Notes: generated from the sequence alone by a model not told the origin. A DNA stretch of 50,557 bases from Candidatus Bipolaricaulota bacterium (GCA_014361015.1 JACIWJ010000005.1:1-50557); one strand, 5' to 3'; positions 25,519-33,963 are shown, numbered from the stretch's first letter. Program-made: numbers and translations.

Positions 25519-25575
25519 CTATGCGAACCAATACCCGTAGAAGCTCGACTTCCCGGCGATCACCCCCCCGCTCAT
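25519..25575 (-). CDS. Aromatic leader peptide of the ABC transporter operon
   Basis: An 18-codon open frame reading MSGGVIAGKSSFYGYWFA, with the codons Phe-Tyr-Gly-Tyr-Trp-Phe clustered just before the stop. A Shine-Dalgarno-like GGAAGAG lies 6 nt upstream; two further in-frame ATGs upstream (25589, 25580) could also serve. The -10 of the promoter ends about 24 nt upstream. The stop codon directly precedes the first arm of hairpin 1:2. Five of the last seven residues are aromatic, so translation should stall when charged Tyr-, Trp- or Phe-tRNA is scarce, allowing transcription of the importer genes. Confidence 0.8.
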   Translation of the reverse strand: MSGGVIAGKSSFYGYWFA

Positions 25576-25598
25576 GATCATCTCTTCCATCACACTTT

Positions 25599-25627
25599 CA
25601 AATACGACGCCCTGGGATCCCTGTCAA
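25599..25627 (-). promoter_or_regulatory. Sigma70-type promoter of the attenuated transporter operon
   Basis: TTGACA (25627-25622), 17-bp spacer, TATTTG (25604-25599) on the minus strand. The -35 is a perfect consensus. Transcription would start at about 25592, just before the leader peptide, giving a leader of roughly 160 nt. Confidence 0.8.
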
Positions 25628-25902
25628 GAGCCCTGTCCCCGCTTGGGTCATCACATGGGCACGATCCGCGTCGCGTAGCGCGATGTGCATCGTGGCCGTG
25701 CGCTTGCGAAGAAGGACTTCCACCGGCCGGCGGAGGCCGATCGTGTCGCCCCCTCGCCTGTCAGCGCTGGAATGCTGAACGCACGCTTCATTGGCCGAGA
25801 CGTGGGCGCCCTCCTGTGCACACCTCCGCCAAGGTTCCGCCCCCCAGCGTAGTCGGGCTGTCCCTGGCCTGCGGTGCACCCCACCGGGATCCGATGGGGT
25901 TG
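25628..25902. other. Stretch without a recognisable gene
   Basis: Between the attenuator promoter and tRNA-Gln. Open frames here lack homology I can recognise, Shine-Dalgarno sites or promoters. A small inverted repeat (accccA/Tggggt, about 25879-25901) lies just downstream of the tRNA on the minus strand and might help end its transcript, but no T-run follows. Confidence 0.5.
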
Positions 25903-25974
<72 letters not shown>

Positions 25975-25984
25975 GTAGGTGATG

Positions 25985-26013
25985 AGCATAGCCTGCGCGT
26001 GGCCAGGGGACAA
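25985..26013 (-). promoter_or_regulatory. Promoter of tRNA-Gln
   Basis: TTGTCC (26013-26008), 17-bp spacer, TATGCT (25990-25985) on the minus strand; the -10 ends 10 nt before the mature tRNA 5' end. Spacing is ideal and both hexamers are near consensus. Confidence 0.75.
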
Positions 26014-26095
26014 GGGTTTGTCTCTCCCAGCGCATCATCGCGTAGACTTCACCCGTGGACGGCTGGTTGCGGTCGCCTCTCTCGTCGAGGTGGGC

Positions 26096-26686
26096 GTGAA
26101 GTTCTTCCTCTTCTCCCTCCTCGGCTTCGCATTGGGATCGCTCCCGTTCTCGGTCTGGTTGGGAAGGATTGGGGCCAAGGCTGACATCCGCCGCCACGGC
26201 GACGGGAACCCCGGTGCGGCGAACGCCTGGCGCGCCGGGGGGTGGCGGATTGGGCTTCTCTCTCTCATCCTCGACGTGACCAAGGGCGCTCTGCCCGTGG
26301 CGCTCGCCCGGTCGCTTGGGAACCTCTGGGGATGGGCGCTTCTTCCCGTCGCCGTCGCGCCCCTCCTCGGCCACGCGTTCTCGCCGTGGCTCGGGTTCCG
26401 GGGAGGGAAGGCCGTCGCATCGACGTTCGGCGTGTGGTCCGCTCTGACGTACTGGGAAGTCCCAACCGTGCTTGGTCTCTCGTTCGCCCTCCTCCGAACC
26501 GTGCAGGCGGTGGACGCGTGGACGGTCGTCCTCGCCCTCCCCGTCGTGGCCCTGTTCCTCGCCCTCCGGGGGGCGGAGCCGTGGCTTCTTGCCACCTGGG
26601 GGGCGAACCTCGTTCTCCTCGTGTGGACCCACCGCCACGGCCTCCGCTCGCCCCCGCGGTGGCGCCCCAGAAAGGGGTCCCCGTGA
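26096..26686 (+). CDS. plsY: Glycerol-3-phosphate acyltransferase PlsY
   Basis: A 196-residue polytopic membrane enzyme that transfers an acyl group from acyl-phosphate to glycerol-3-phosphate, the first step of phospholipid synthesis. Motifs: ALGSLPFSVWLGRI at the start, GDGNPGAANAWR (usually GSGNPGATN), and LLGHAFSPWLGFRGGKAVAS. Several starts are possible; GTG 26096 (V-KFFLF) gives the normal N-terminus, GTG 26090 adds two residues, and a longer frame upstream reads through the tRNA promoter. Its stop overlaps the next gene's GTG, so a membrane glycosyltransferase is coupled to it. Confidence 0.92.
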   Translation: MKFFLFSLLGFALGSLPFSVWLGRIGAKADIRRHGDGNPGAANAWRAGGWRIGLLSLILDVTKGALPVALARSLGNLWGWALLPVAVAPLLGHAFSPWLGFRGGKAVASTFGVWSALTYWEVPTVLGLSFALLRTVQAVDAWTVVLALPVVALFLALRGAEPWLLATWGANLVLLVWTHRHGLRSPPRWRPRKGSP

Positions 26687-27819
26687 GCTTCCTCGTCTCC
26701 CACGAGTGGAGCTTGGTCGTGTTCATGTCGGTGTTGGCCACGATCGCCCTCACGAACTTGGTGGCGATGCGGCGGCTCGGCAGGCACCCTGTTCTGCCCG
26801 AGTGCCCCGCGGTCTCGGTCCTCGTCCCCGCCCGCGATGAGGAACGGAACATCGTGGCGTGCGTGGAGTCGCTCCTCCGCCAGGACTACCCCCAGTTCGA
26901 GGTGATCGTGCTCGACGACGACTCCCGCGATGGGACGGGCCGGCTGCTCCAGGTGATCGAGGCGCGATCCCAAGGCCGTCTGAGGGTGATCCGCGGCGCA
27001 CCCGTGCCCCCGGGCTGGCTCGGCAAGCACTGGGCCTGTCACCAGCTCGCCCAAGCCGCCCACGGGGAACTCCTCCTGTTCACGGACGCGGACACCGTGC
27101 ACCACCCATCCGCTCTGCGGGACGCCGTGGCCGCGTTGGAGGCCGAGGGCGCAGGCGCCTTGAGCGCCCTCCCCCGGCAGGTGGTGGGGAGCCCGGGCGA
27201 AATCCTCGTGATCCCGATCCTGAGCTGGACCCTTCACACGTTCGTGCCGTTCCTCCTCCCGCGGCGGGCACCGACCGCGGTCGGGCAGTTCATGCTGTTC
27301 CGCCGGGACGTCTATGCGGCGGTGGGCGGACACAAGGCGGTGAGGGCGGAGGTGTTGGACGACCTCGCCTTGGCCCACAACGTGCACCGGGCGGGCCACG
27401 GCTGGGCGTTCCTCGACGGCTCGCGGCGGGTGACGACGCGGATGTACCACGGGTGGAGGGAGACGGCACGGGGACTGGCGAAGAACCTGTTTCCCGTGTT
27501 CCACTACAACATCCCCCTGTTCCTGTTCGTGTGGACGTGGCTCCTGTGGCTGGCGTGGCAACCGCTCGTCGTCCTCGTGCTGCATGTCACGCGAAGCGCT
27601 GTTCTCGAGGGAATCGTGGTGCCAGCGGCGGTGACAGTCGGGTTGTCGCTCCTCACGTGGGCGCTTGCCGCAGTGCGGTTCCGACTGCCCCTCGTTCAGA
27701 TCCCCCTCTATCCGGTGACGGTCCTCCTCGTCACGGGGATCGCGTTCCGGTCGCTCCTGTGGCACCTCTGGCAGAGGGGCACCTGGAAGGGGCGGGGGAT
27801 TCACGTGGGCAACCGTTAG
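26683..27819 (+). CDS. Membrane glycosyltransferase, family 2
   Basis: A 378-residue GT2 enzyme. It has an N-terminal helix (about 8-30), a GT-A domain with VSVLVPARDEERNI, FEVIVLDDDSRDGT, the DxD-type motif FTDADTVH and a catalytic-region EVLDDLALAHNV, and three or four C-terminal helices from about residue 275. The layout resembles glucosyltransferases acting on carotenoid, hopanoid or other lipid acceptors (CrtQ/CruC-like), but the acceptor cannot be read from sequence. GTG 26683 overlaps the plsY stop (GTGA), suggesting a lipid-related role. Confidence 0.82.
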   Translation: MSFLVSHEWSLVVFMSVLATIALTNLVAMRRLGRHPVLPECPAVSVLVPARDEERNIVACVESLLRQDYPQFEVIVLDDDSRDGTGRLLQVIEARSQGRLRVIRGAPVPPGWLGKHWACHQLAQAAHGELLLFTDADTVHHPSALRDAVAALEAEGAGALSALPRQVVGSPGEILVIPILSWTLHTFVPFLLPRRAPTAVGQFMLFRRDVYAAVGGHKAVRAEVLDDLALAHNVHRAGHGWAFLDGSRRVTTRMYHGWRETARGLAKNLFPVFHYNIPLFLFVWTWLLWLAWQPLVVLVLHVTRSAVLEGIVVPAAVTVGLSLLTWALAAVRFRLPLVQIPLYPVTVLLVTGIAFRSLLWHLWQRGTWKGRGIHVGNR

Positions 27820-27825
27820 GGAATC

Positions 27826-27862
27826 CCCCCTCACCCTGCCCTCCCCCACACGGGGAGAGGGT
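27826..27862. repeat. REP-like palindrome between convergent genes
   Basis: A C-rich arm CCCTCCCCC (27839-27847) pairs with GGGGAGAGGG (27852-27861) around CACA, with one bulged A; the left flank reads CCCCCTCACCCTG. This resembles the scattered palindromes of the form CCCTCACCC...GGGAGAGGG found in many bacterial genomes. It lies between two converging genes and may also end transcripts, though no T-run follows. Only one copy is in the window. Confidence 0.5.
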
Positions 27863-27919
27863 CACCGCTGGAGGTCGCATGCCGATGGGGGCGGGGCAGG
27901 TCAGGAACCCATGGCCCGC

Positions 27920-28687
27920 TCACCGGCCGAACAGGGCCCGCCAGTTCTCCTTGAGGTCATCGCAGGTCGTTCCCGCCGGAACCCGAATCGCCACGAAGTA
28001 GCTCCGTTCGCGCACCGGGTCGACCTGGGCATTGCCGCTCGTGTTGAGGAAGGGGTTGCTCGCCCCAATCGTGACCTGCTCGTTGGACCACGTGATCAGG
28101 CCGCGGATGAGATCAGGGGTCACCACCTGCCCCTCGAGGAGCTTCGACAGGCGTTGCACTGCGTACACCTCTCCCGAGATGAGACCCAGGACGGTCACTC
28201 GCACTGTGATCCCCGGCTTGCCGTCCCCATCCTGATCGAACACGCGGGGATCATCGGCCGCGGTGGGGAGGGGATCGTTCACTGGATCGGCGAGGCGCGC
28301 CCCGTGGATCTCGGTCGGCCACGGTTCGACGAACCGCCACCCATCCGCGGTGGCCTCGAGGGTCGCCGTCCGTTCGACCACGCCCAGAGAACGGAGGAAC
28401 GCCTCGGGGATCTCCGTTGTGACCATGGTTGTTCCGGTGTCGGTGTCCACCAGGCAGTGGGACTCGTAGACCTGGACTTCCGTTCCCTGCTGCCTCATCT
28501 CGACGCGGAGGATGAGGGTCGTGGTGCGCGTCTTCTCGCCCACGAACGGGTAGACAACGATGTCCGAGGTCACCTGCATCACGGCCCACGTCCCCGTGAG
28601 ATCGAACGGGGGGTCCTGACCGATCTCCGATGCAGAGGGCCCGAGCCCGATCACTGTCAGCAACAAGAACAAAGCCCATCCTCTCAT
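27920..28687 (-). CDS. Exported protein of unknown function
   Basis: A 255-residue protein with a signal peptide (about 1-20: MRGWALFLLLTVIGLGPSAS). I do not recognise a family. The beta-rich N-terminal half (DLTGTWAVMQVTSDIVVYPFVGEKTRTTTLILRVEM) looks like a lipocalin-type or immunoglobulin-like strand pattern. DQDGDGKPG near residue 170 resembles a single calcium-binding loop. The C-terminal part contains two Cys codons overall and ends in ALFGR. ATG 28687 follows GGAGAG. It lies 54 nt downstream of the LolD-like ATPase gene in the same direction and may be the last gene of the TetR-controlled operon and its client. Confidence 0.6.
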   Translation of the reverse strand: MRGWALFLLLTVIGLGPSASEIGQDPPFDLTGTWAVMQVTSDIVVYPFVGEKTRTTTLILRVEMRQQGTEVQVYESHCLVDTDTGTTMVTTEIPEAFLRSLGVVERTATLEATADGWRFVEPWPTEIHGARLADPVNDPLPTAADDPRVFDQDGDGKPGITVRVTVLGLISGEVYAVQRLSKLLEGQVVTPDLIRGLITWSNEQVTIGASNPFLNTSGNAQVDPVRERSYFVAIRVPAGTTCDDLKENWRALFGR

Positions 28688-28741
28688 GTCTCTCTCCTCG
28701 ACCGGATGCGGAGGCCCGCTCCGGGCCAAGAACGATATCCT

Positions 28742-29437
28742 CTATCGTACCCGCTCGTCGCGGACGACGCGGCCGTCCTCGAGGCCGATCACCCGGTCGA
28801 CGCGGTCGAGGAGCCGCGTGTCGTGGGTGGCGAAGAGGAACGTCGTCGCGTGCTCCTCGTTCATCCGCCGCATGAGGTCGATGAGGTCGAGGCCCGTCTT
28901 CGTGTCGAGGTTCGCCGTCGGTTCGTCGGCGAGGACGATCGCCGGCTCGGAGACCACGGCTCGAGCCACGGCTACCCGCTGCTGTTCCCCACCGGAGAGG
29001 CGGTTCGGGAACTGGTGCGCGTACTTCTCGACCCCCAGTTCGGCGAGGATCGCCCGGGCCCGGCGGAGCCGCTCTCGCCAGCGAACGCCCTGCAGTTCGA
29101 GGACGAACGCGGTGTTCTCCAGCACCGTGAGCACCGGGATCAGGTTGTAGGCCTGGAAGACGAACCCAATCCGCGTCAGCCGCAGCCGGGCCAGCTCGTC
29201 CTTGGAGAGGCCGGACATCGGTTGGCCAGCGAGGTAGATCTCGCCGCCCGTCGGCCGATCGAGCCCGCCAAGGAGGTGGAGGAGCGTGGACTTCCCCGAA
29301 CCCGATGGCCCGGCGGTCGCCGTGAACTCCCGCTCCTCGAGTTCCAGATCGACGCCCCGCAGTGCCGGCGTTTCGGTCACCCCCGTCCGGTAGACCTTCC
29401 ACAGGCCTTCGGTCCGGATCACGGCGCTAGTCGACAT
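28742..29437 (-). CDS. LolD/MacB-type ABC transporter ATPase
   Basis: A 231-residue ATPase of the MacB/LolD (type VII) group. Walker A is GPSGSGKST (residues 43-51), the Q-loop FVFQAYNLIPVLTVLENTAF is typical of LolD, the signature is RLSGGEQQRVAVARA, and Walker B is IVLADEPTANLD. It pairs with the two FtsX-type permeases upstream. Its start overlaps the end of the adjacent permease gene by 11 nt. Such systems extract lipoproteins or export substrates across the envelope by mechanotransmission. Confidence 0.92.
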   Translation of the reverse strand: MSTSAVIRTEGLWKVYRTGVTETPALRGVDLELEEREFTATAGPSGSGKSTLLHLLGGLDRPTGGEIYLAGQPMSGLSKDELARLRLTRIGFVFQAYNLIPVLTVLENTAFVLELQGVRWRERLRRARAILAELGVEKYAHQFPNRLSGGEQQRVAVARAVVSEPAIVLADEPTANLDTKTGLDLIDLMRRMNEEHATTFLFATHDTRLLDRVDRVIGLEDGRVVRDERVR

Positions 29438-30662
29438 ATCGCATGGCCTCCATTGGTTCCAGCCTCGACGCCCGACGTGCTGGCCACCACGCGGCGAGCA
29501 GGGCCACCGCGGCCATTGCCCCCGTCGCCAGCGCGACCTGTCCCCGGTCCACGGTCAGGTGGAGCACGGACGACATCCCCATCTCCCGCATGAACTCCGC
29601 CGCCGCGCCCCACAGGGGGATCCCGCCGAACGCCTCCACCCCCAGGATCAGCGCGACTCCAGTGACCGCTCCGCCTGCGGCACCGACGACGGCGATCGCC
29701 CCCGCCTCGGCGAGGACCATCCACACCACCCGGCGCCGCGCGGCGCCGAGCGAGAGGATGAGCCCGAGCTCGCGCGTGCGTTCGAGCACGGAGAGGTAGA
29801 TCGTGTTCAGGACCACGAGCCCCCCGAGGGCGAAGAAGATCCCCCCCACGATCAGGAGGGCCGGGGTCAGGATCCCCATGTACGTTGCCACCAGCGGGGC
29901 CAGCTCCAGCCAATCCTGCACCTCGTACCCCGCGGGGAGCGCGGCGCGCACCTCCTGCACCACCCGGTCGAGGGTGGCCTGATCCCGTGGGCTCGCCACG
30001 CTCGCCACGCGGATCACGATCGCTGTGGCAGCAGCCTCGCTCCGCGCCAGCCGCCGCGCTGTCTCCAGGTCCGCGTAGATCACCGTGCGGCCGAGCGTCG
30101 CCTCCGGGGCGCGGTACACCCCGGTCACCGGCGCCCGGATCGCGCCGAACGCCGCCTCCGGGTGCGCGCCGAGGAGGGCGACCTCGTCACCCACCTCCAG
30201 CTTGAGCAGCCGGGCGAGCTCCTCGCCCACCACGACCCCGCCCCTGCCGGTCGCCAGGGGCTCCCCGGCGACGATCCGATCGGCCAGCCCACCGACCGGC
30301 GCGACCTCCTCGGGCACGACGCCCCGCACGTGGACCGCCCGCGACCGGTCCCCTGCACTCGCCATCGCCGGGAGATCGAGCCGCACCGTCCACCCCTCGA
30401 TCCCCTCGATCGTGGCCAGAACGGCCAGCGCATCGGCCGGGTCGCGCATGAGCGGGATCGCTCCTCCCATCGGCCGTGTAGCCACAGCGCGGATCTGGGC
30501 GTGGCCCGTGTCGAACCGCGTCGCGGTCTCGAACATGTCCTGGAGGTTCGCGTTGGCGAACCCGAACATGAACACGAGGAAGTACACCGGGATCAGGACC
30601 GCGAGCAGCGTGAGGAGGGTCCGCCGCCGGTTCCGAACGAGGTGCCGTAGCGCGACCCTCAC
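29427..30662 (-). CDS. FtsX/LolCE-type ABC permease
   Basis: A 411-residue permease with one N-terminal helix (about 17-37), a large extracytoplasmic domain (40-270) and three C-terminal helices in an FtsX domain (about 280-405). The end of the FtsX domain shows the usual LLAAWWPARRASRLEPMEAMRYVD. The conserved cytoplasmic coupling segment is NTIYLSVLERTRELGLILSLGAARRRV. ATG 30662 overlaps the LolA-like gene stop by 4 nt. Confidence 0.9.
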   Translation of the reverse strand: MRVALRHLVRNRRRTLLTLLAVLIPVYFLVFMFGFANANLQDMFETATRFDTGHAQIRAVATRPMGGAIPLMRDPADALAVLATIEGIEGWTVRLDLPAMASAGDRSRAVHVRGVVPEEVAPVGGLADRIVAGEPLATGRGGVVVGEELARLLKLEVGDEVALLGAHPEAAFGAIRAPVTGVYRAPEATLGRTVIYADLETARRLARSEAAATAIVIRVASVASPRDQATLDRVVQEVRAALPAGYEVQDWLELAPLVATYMGILTPALLIVGGIFFALGGLVVLNTIYLSVLERTRELGLILSLGAARRRVVWMVLAEAGAIAVVGAAGGAVTGVALILGVEAFGGIPLWGAAAEFMREMGMSSVLHLTVDRGQVALATGAMAAVALLAAWWPARRASRLEPMEAMRYVD

Positions 30663-31414
30663 TCGCCCGCCTCCAGCCGCTCCACGGTGAAGAACGACGG
30701 GTCGAGCGCGATGCCGAACTCCGGATCGAGGATCCGCTGGACGGCGCGATCACCGTTCGCGTCCACGACCACGACCTTCGTCGGGAAGAGGATTTCCCCG
30801 ATACGGACCACTTCCTCAAACGCCGCGGTGCGGAGCACGGCGCCCCGTTGGTCGTAGTACACGATTTTGGAGAGAACGTAGTCCGCCGTCACTGTGACCG
30901 CGAGCTTTCCGTAGACGACCGGCGCGCCCGGCCGCGGGAGGAGCGTAAGTAGGTACCCCACGAGCGCGCCGTCCGCGCCGGTGACCGCTTCCGCCTGAAC
31001 GTCGTGGTCGCGGGACAGCGTCCCCTGGGCGAGGTCCCCCAGCGAGGGCCCCGCCCCGAACAGCGCCTGCGTGAGCCCCATCGCGGGAAGCGCGATCGCG
31101 GTTCCCAGGGCTGGGCTGTAGTACCACAGGGCATCGCCGAGCTGGAGGTAGCCCGACCCCGCCTCGGCCTCCGGCTCGACGATGCGGACGAGGGCCCGGT
31201 CCTCACCGCACGTCCACACCTCCACCAGGTGGCGGCGGGTCGTTCCCGAGACCGTGATCTCGATCTCGACCAAGGCGTGGAAGCTCTCCCCGCGCCAACC
31301 CGCGCGCACCTGTTCCAGGATCATGGCGGCATCGAGGGGTTCGTCCGCAGCGGATACCCAGCCCGCGCCCGCCGCGATGAGGAGCATCCCAAGGAACGCT
31401 CGCACTCGGCCCAT
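30659..31414 (-). CDS. LolA-like outer-membrane lipoprotein-sorting protein
   Basis: A 251-residue exported protein with a signal peptide (about 1-22, ending VSAADEP). The fold pattern matches the LolA-like family (PF17131 type): an N-terminal helix (AAMILEQVRAGWRGESFHA), alternating strands with LVRIVEPEAEAGSGYLQLGDALWYYSPALG, and KIVYYDQRGAVLRTAAFEEVVRIGEILFPTKVVVVDAN. It sits between two FtsX permeases, a common arrangement in envelope lipid or lipoprotein export systems. It lies 10 nt after the upstream permease gene and overlaps the next by 4 nt. Confidence 0.83.
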   Translation of the reverse strand: MGRVRAFLGMLLIAAGAGWVSAADEPLDAAMILEQVRAGWRGESFHALVEIEITVSGTTRRHLVEVWTCGEDRALVRIVEPEAEAGSGYLQLGDALWYYSPALGTAIALPAMGLTQALFGAGPSLGDLAQGTLSRDHDVQAEAVTGADGALVGYLLTLLPRPGAPVVYGKLAVTVTADYVLSKIVYYDQRGAVLRTAAFEEVVRIGEILFPTKVVVVDANGDRAVQRILDPEFGIALDPSFFTVERLEAGE

Positions 31415-31424
31415 CGTCTTCTCC

Positions 31425-32645
31425 TTATCCCTCGCGGATCGCGGTCACCGGCTCCAGCCGGTTTGCCCGCCGCGCGGGGTACCACGCGGCGACGAGCGCC
31501 GTGAATACGACCACGCTGAACGCCGCCATCCAGTACCACCCCGAGGCCGCGGCGTAGATCACCGTCGGCATCCCCAAGGATCCGCTCACGTCCCGCACGA
31601 ACGACGAAAAGTCGAGGCCGTTCCTGCCGAAGTAGAGGAGCCCCGCGTACCCAATACCTCCGCCGATCGCGAACCCCATCGCCCCGACGAACGTGGCCTC
31701 GAGGAGGACGACCCCGGCGAGGGTCTTCCCGCTCATCCCGACCGCCCTCATCACCCCGAACTCCCGCGTGCGCTCGACCACTGAGTAGAACGTCGTGTTG
31801 GCTACGCCGAACCCGGCGAGGAGGCCGATCATGATCACGAACGGGATCAGTTTGATCGTCGAGCCCGAGATCATCACCCGGGCCAGGGGGTTCAGATCGA
31901 AGTACCCTGCCACCTCGAGGTCGGGGTGGTCGGCGAGCCGCCGGCGTGCCTCCGCCACTGCCCGTTCAGATGGCGTCCCGTGGGGAAGCCCCACCGCGAG
32001 GGAGGTCGCCCCCTGAACCCCTGTCAGCTCCCGCACATCCTCGATCGAAGCGACCGCCACCCGTTCCATCTCCACCACCGTCGGGGAGAACAGGCCGACG
32101 GTCACGAACCCCCGCGACTTCACCCCCGCGCTCCCGCTCACCACGACGACGACCCGTTCCCCAACGCGCACGTCGAGCTCCGCCGCAAGCGCGACGGAGA
32201 GGAGGATCTCCCCGCTTCCCGTCAGGTAGCTCCCGGCGACGACCATCTCCGGTAGCCGCGTCACCGTCCGCTCGGCGACCGGGTCGATCCCCCGCAGGGC
32301 CACTCCGTCCGTCCCGTAGGCGCTGCGCAGCATCGCCCCGGCTTCGAGGCGCGGCGCGATCCCGGCGAGCCGCATCCCGTTGAGGGCCACTCCGAGCTGC
32401 GCGAGCTGCTCAGGGGAGAGGGCGTGCTCCAAGGCGGGGTCGGCCGCGTACGCGGCGGTCCGGAGTTGGAAGCTCCCCTGGTCCTCCGCGACATGCGCCG
32501 CGGTCATCGAGCCGACGAAACCGTCGACGATCCCGAACAGGACGAGGATCACGAGGCTCCCGAACGCGACGATCACCGTCATGAGGAGCGTCCGCTGGGG
32601 GTGCCGCCACAGGTTCCGCCACGCGATGCGGAAGGCTGCGTTCAT
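31425..32645 (-). CDS. FtsX/LolCE-type ABC permease (second copy)
   Basis: A 406-residue paralogue of the permease downstream: an N-terminal helix (about 20-42), an extracytoplasmic domain and three C-terminal helices. Coupling-segment residues FYSVVERTREFGVMRAVGMSGKTL and the terminal AWYPARRANRLEPVTAIREG are characteristic. It differs from the other copy over most of the periplasmic domain, so the two probably form a LolC/LolE-like heterodimer. ATG 32645 overlaps the TetR gene stop. Confidence 0.9.
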   Translation of the reverse strand: MNAAFRIAWRNLWRHPQRTLLMTVIVAFGSLVILVLFGIVDGFVGSMTAAHVAEDQGSFQLRTAAYAADPALEHALSPEQLAQLGVALNGMRLAGIAPRLEAGAMLRSAYGTDGVALRGIDPVAERTVTRLPEMVVAGSYLTGSGEILLSVALAAELDVRVGERVVVVVSGSAGVKSRGFVTVGLFSPTVVEMERVAVASIEDVRELTGVQGATSLAVGLPHGTPSERAVAEARRRLADHPDLEVAGYFDLNPLARVMISGSTIKLIPFVIMIGLLAGFGVANTTFYSVVERTREFGVMRAVGMSGKTLAGVVLLEATFVGAMGFAIGGGIGYAGLLYFGRNGLDFSSFVRDVSGSLGMPTVIYAAASGWYWMAAFSVVVFTALVAAWYPARRANRLEPVTAIREG

Positions 32646-33265
32646 CCCGCCCTCCTTGCCGGGCAGGTGAGCCCGTCGGCGATCACCTGGCTCATTCGGG
32701 TCACAAGTCTGGGATAGAGCTGGGGGTCGATTTGCCTCTTGCTGAACGGAAGTGCTTTGATCATGCCGAGCACTCCGAGGATCTCCAGCACGTCTCCGTC
32801 GATGATCTCCCTCCGCCGTTGCGCTCCCTGGATCTCCGCGACCAGGGGGGCCAGGGCGCTCATCGCCATCGTTGGGACCTCGTGGACATCGAGGTGGCCC
32901 GTGAGGGGGGAGGTGTACTCCTGAAGGTCCATAACCACAGCCCTGACCAGGTCGTCTTCCTCGATCAAGGTCACGAGTTCCCTCTGGAACAGCACCAGGG
33001 CTTCGTTGACGTCGGCGGTGGAGTGGAACGACCGCTCCAGGAGGCGTTGAACCAGGCGTGGCAGCTCCTGAAGGAGGAGCTCGACGTAGAGGTCCTCCTT
33101 GGACGCGAAGAAGAGGTAGAACGTGCCTTTGGCGATTCCGGCCGCACGGGCCAGTTCCTCCACCGTGGTCTTCCTGAGCCCGTAGCGGGCGAAGAGCTCC
33201 CGCCCGGCTTCGACCAGCCGGGCCCGGATCGCCTCTCGCTCCGTTTCTGTCAAGGCTCGTGGCAT
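32642..33265 (-). CDS. TetR-family transcriptional regulator
   Basis: A 207-residue repressor. The N-terminal helix-turn-helix is clear: ARLVEAGRELFARYGLRKTTVEELARAAGIAKGTFYLFFASKEDLYVELL (about 13-63). The ligand-binding domain is variable. It is the first gene of the ABC export operon, with a 4-nt overlap to the next gene, so it most likely represses its own operon and responds to a molecule that the transporter handles. A palindrome 14 nt upstream of the start is a good candidate operator. Confidence 0.93.
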   Translation of the reverse strand: MPRALTETEREAIRARLVEAGRELFARYGLRKTTVEELARAAGIAKGTFYLFFASKEDLYVELLLQELPRLVQRLLERSFHSTADVNEALVLFQRELVTLIEEDDLVRAVVMDLQEYTSPLTGHLDVHEVPTMAMSALAPLVAEIQGAQRRREIIDGDVLEILGVLGMIKALPFSKRQIDPQLYPRLVTRMSQVIADGLTCPARRAG

Positions 33266-33278
33266 AGTTCTGACCGTC

Positions 33279-33302
33279 TGACCATAGATTCCATTTTGGT
33301 CA
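33279..33302. promoter_or_regulatory. Candidate TetR operator
   Basis: TGACCA (33279-33284), 12 bp, TGGTCA (33297-33302) form an inverted repeat just upstream of the TetR gene. A further half-site TGACCG starts at 33271, two bases before the first arm. Position and symmetry suit autoregulation. Confidence 0.55.
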
Positions 33303-33410
33303 CACGTCGATGGTATGTCGCGCCGACTGCCCTGTCAAGGAACTTCCCCACCCGGACCAGGCGCTGGATCCTCCCGGGAGGGGCGGCAACCTCGGCGGGC
33401 GGCGCTCCCG

Positions 33411-33830
33411 ATGCCCACTACCGGGAAGCCTGTGCTCCGCGGTCTGAGCGTGGCGGATCTGGACGCCCTTGTGGTGCTCCACGCGCCCAACCTGCGTAGG
33501 GCTCTCGACGAGGCGGCGGGAGACGCAGCCGCGGGTCGTGTGGTCTCGCTGGACGAGGCGATCAGCCAAGCCGCGGTTGGACGTCCGGCTCGCCTCGAGG
33601 GCTCAAGGGAATCTGGCCGTCTCCCCGCGCTTCCTCCGTGCCCTGTGTGGGGGTCCTCGCGGGACCGTTGCCCCAGGGCTTGCCTGGTCGATGGCGCCTG
33701 GAAGGCATTCACGGGCCGGAGGTCCACGGTTGGTCATCGGCTCCTGCCGCATCCTGCTCACGGGGGAGTCCGACGTGATCACGGTCCTGCGCGTGATCAT
33801 CGACCAAGAGCCTGCCCAGGTCATCCACCT
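33411..33830 (+). pseudogene. Possible remnant of a toxin-antitoxin pair
   Basis: A frame from ATG 33411 gives NLRRALDEAAGDAAAGRVVSLDEAI, similar to the C-terminal part of antitoxins that pair with RelE/ParE toxins. It then degenerates. A second frame further on reads RLVIGSCRILLTGESDVITVLRVIIDQ, which resembles the terminal strands of a RelE/ParE toxin (RVGxYRIxYxxexDxxxVLRV). Neither is intact and the two are not in register. The rest of the 33303-33963 gap shows no gene. This is pattern reading only. Confidence 0.35.
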
Positions 33831-33963
33831 CGCCACGTGGTGGCGACGCTGGATCGCTGCTGCTCTCCCCGTCTCTCTCGGTCTCACCCCTGTGCAGCCT
33901 CCAGGATCGGGTCCGGGCCTCTCGCTGGCTTGTAGGGGCTCGGGTTCGAGTGCCGAACCGATT

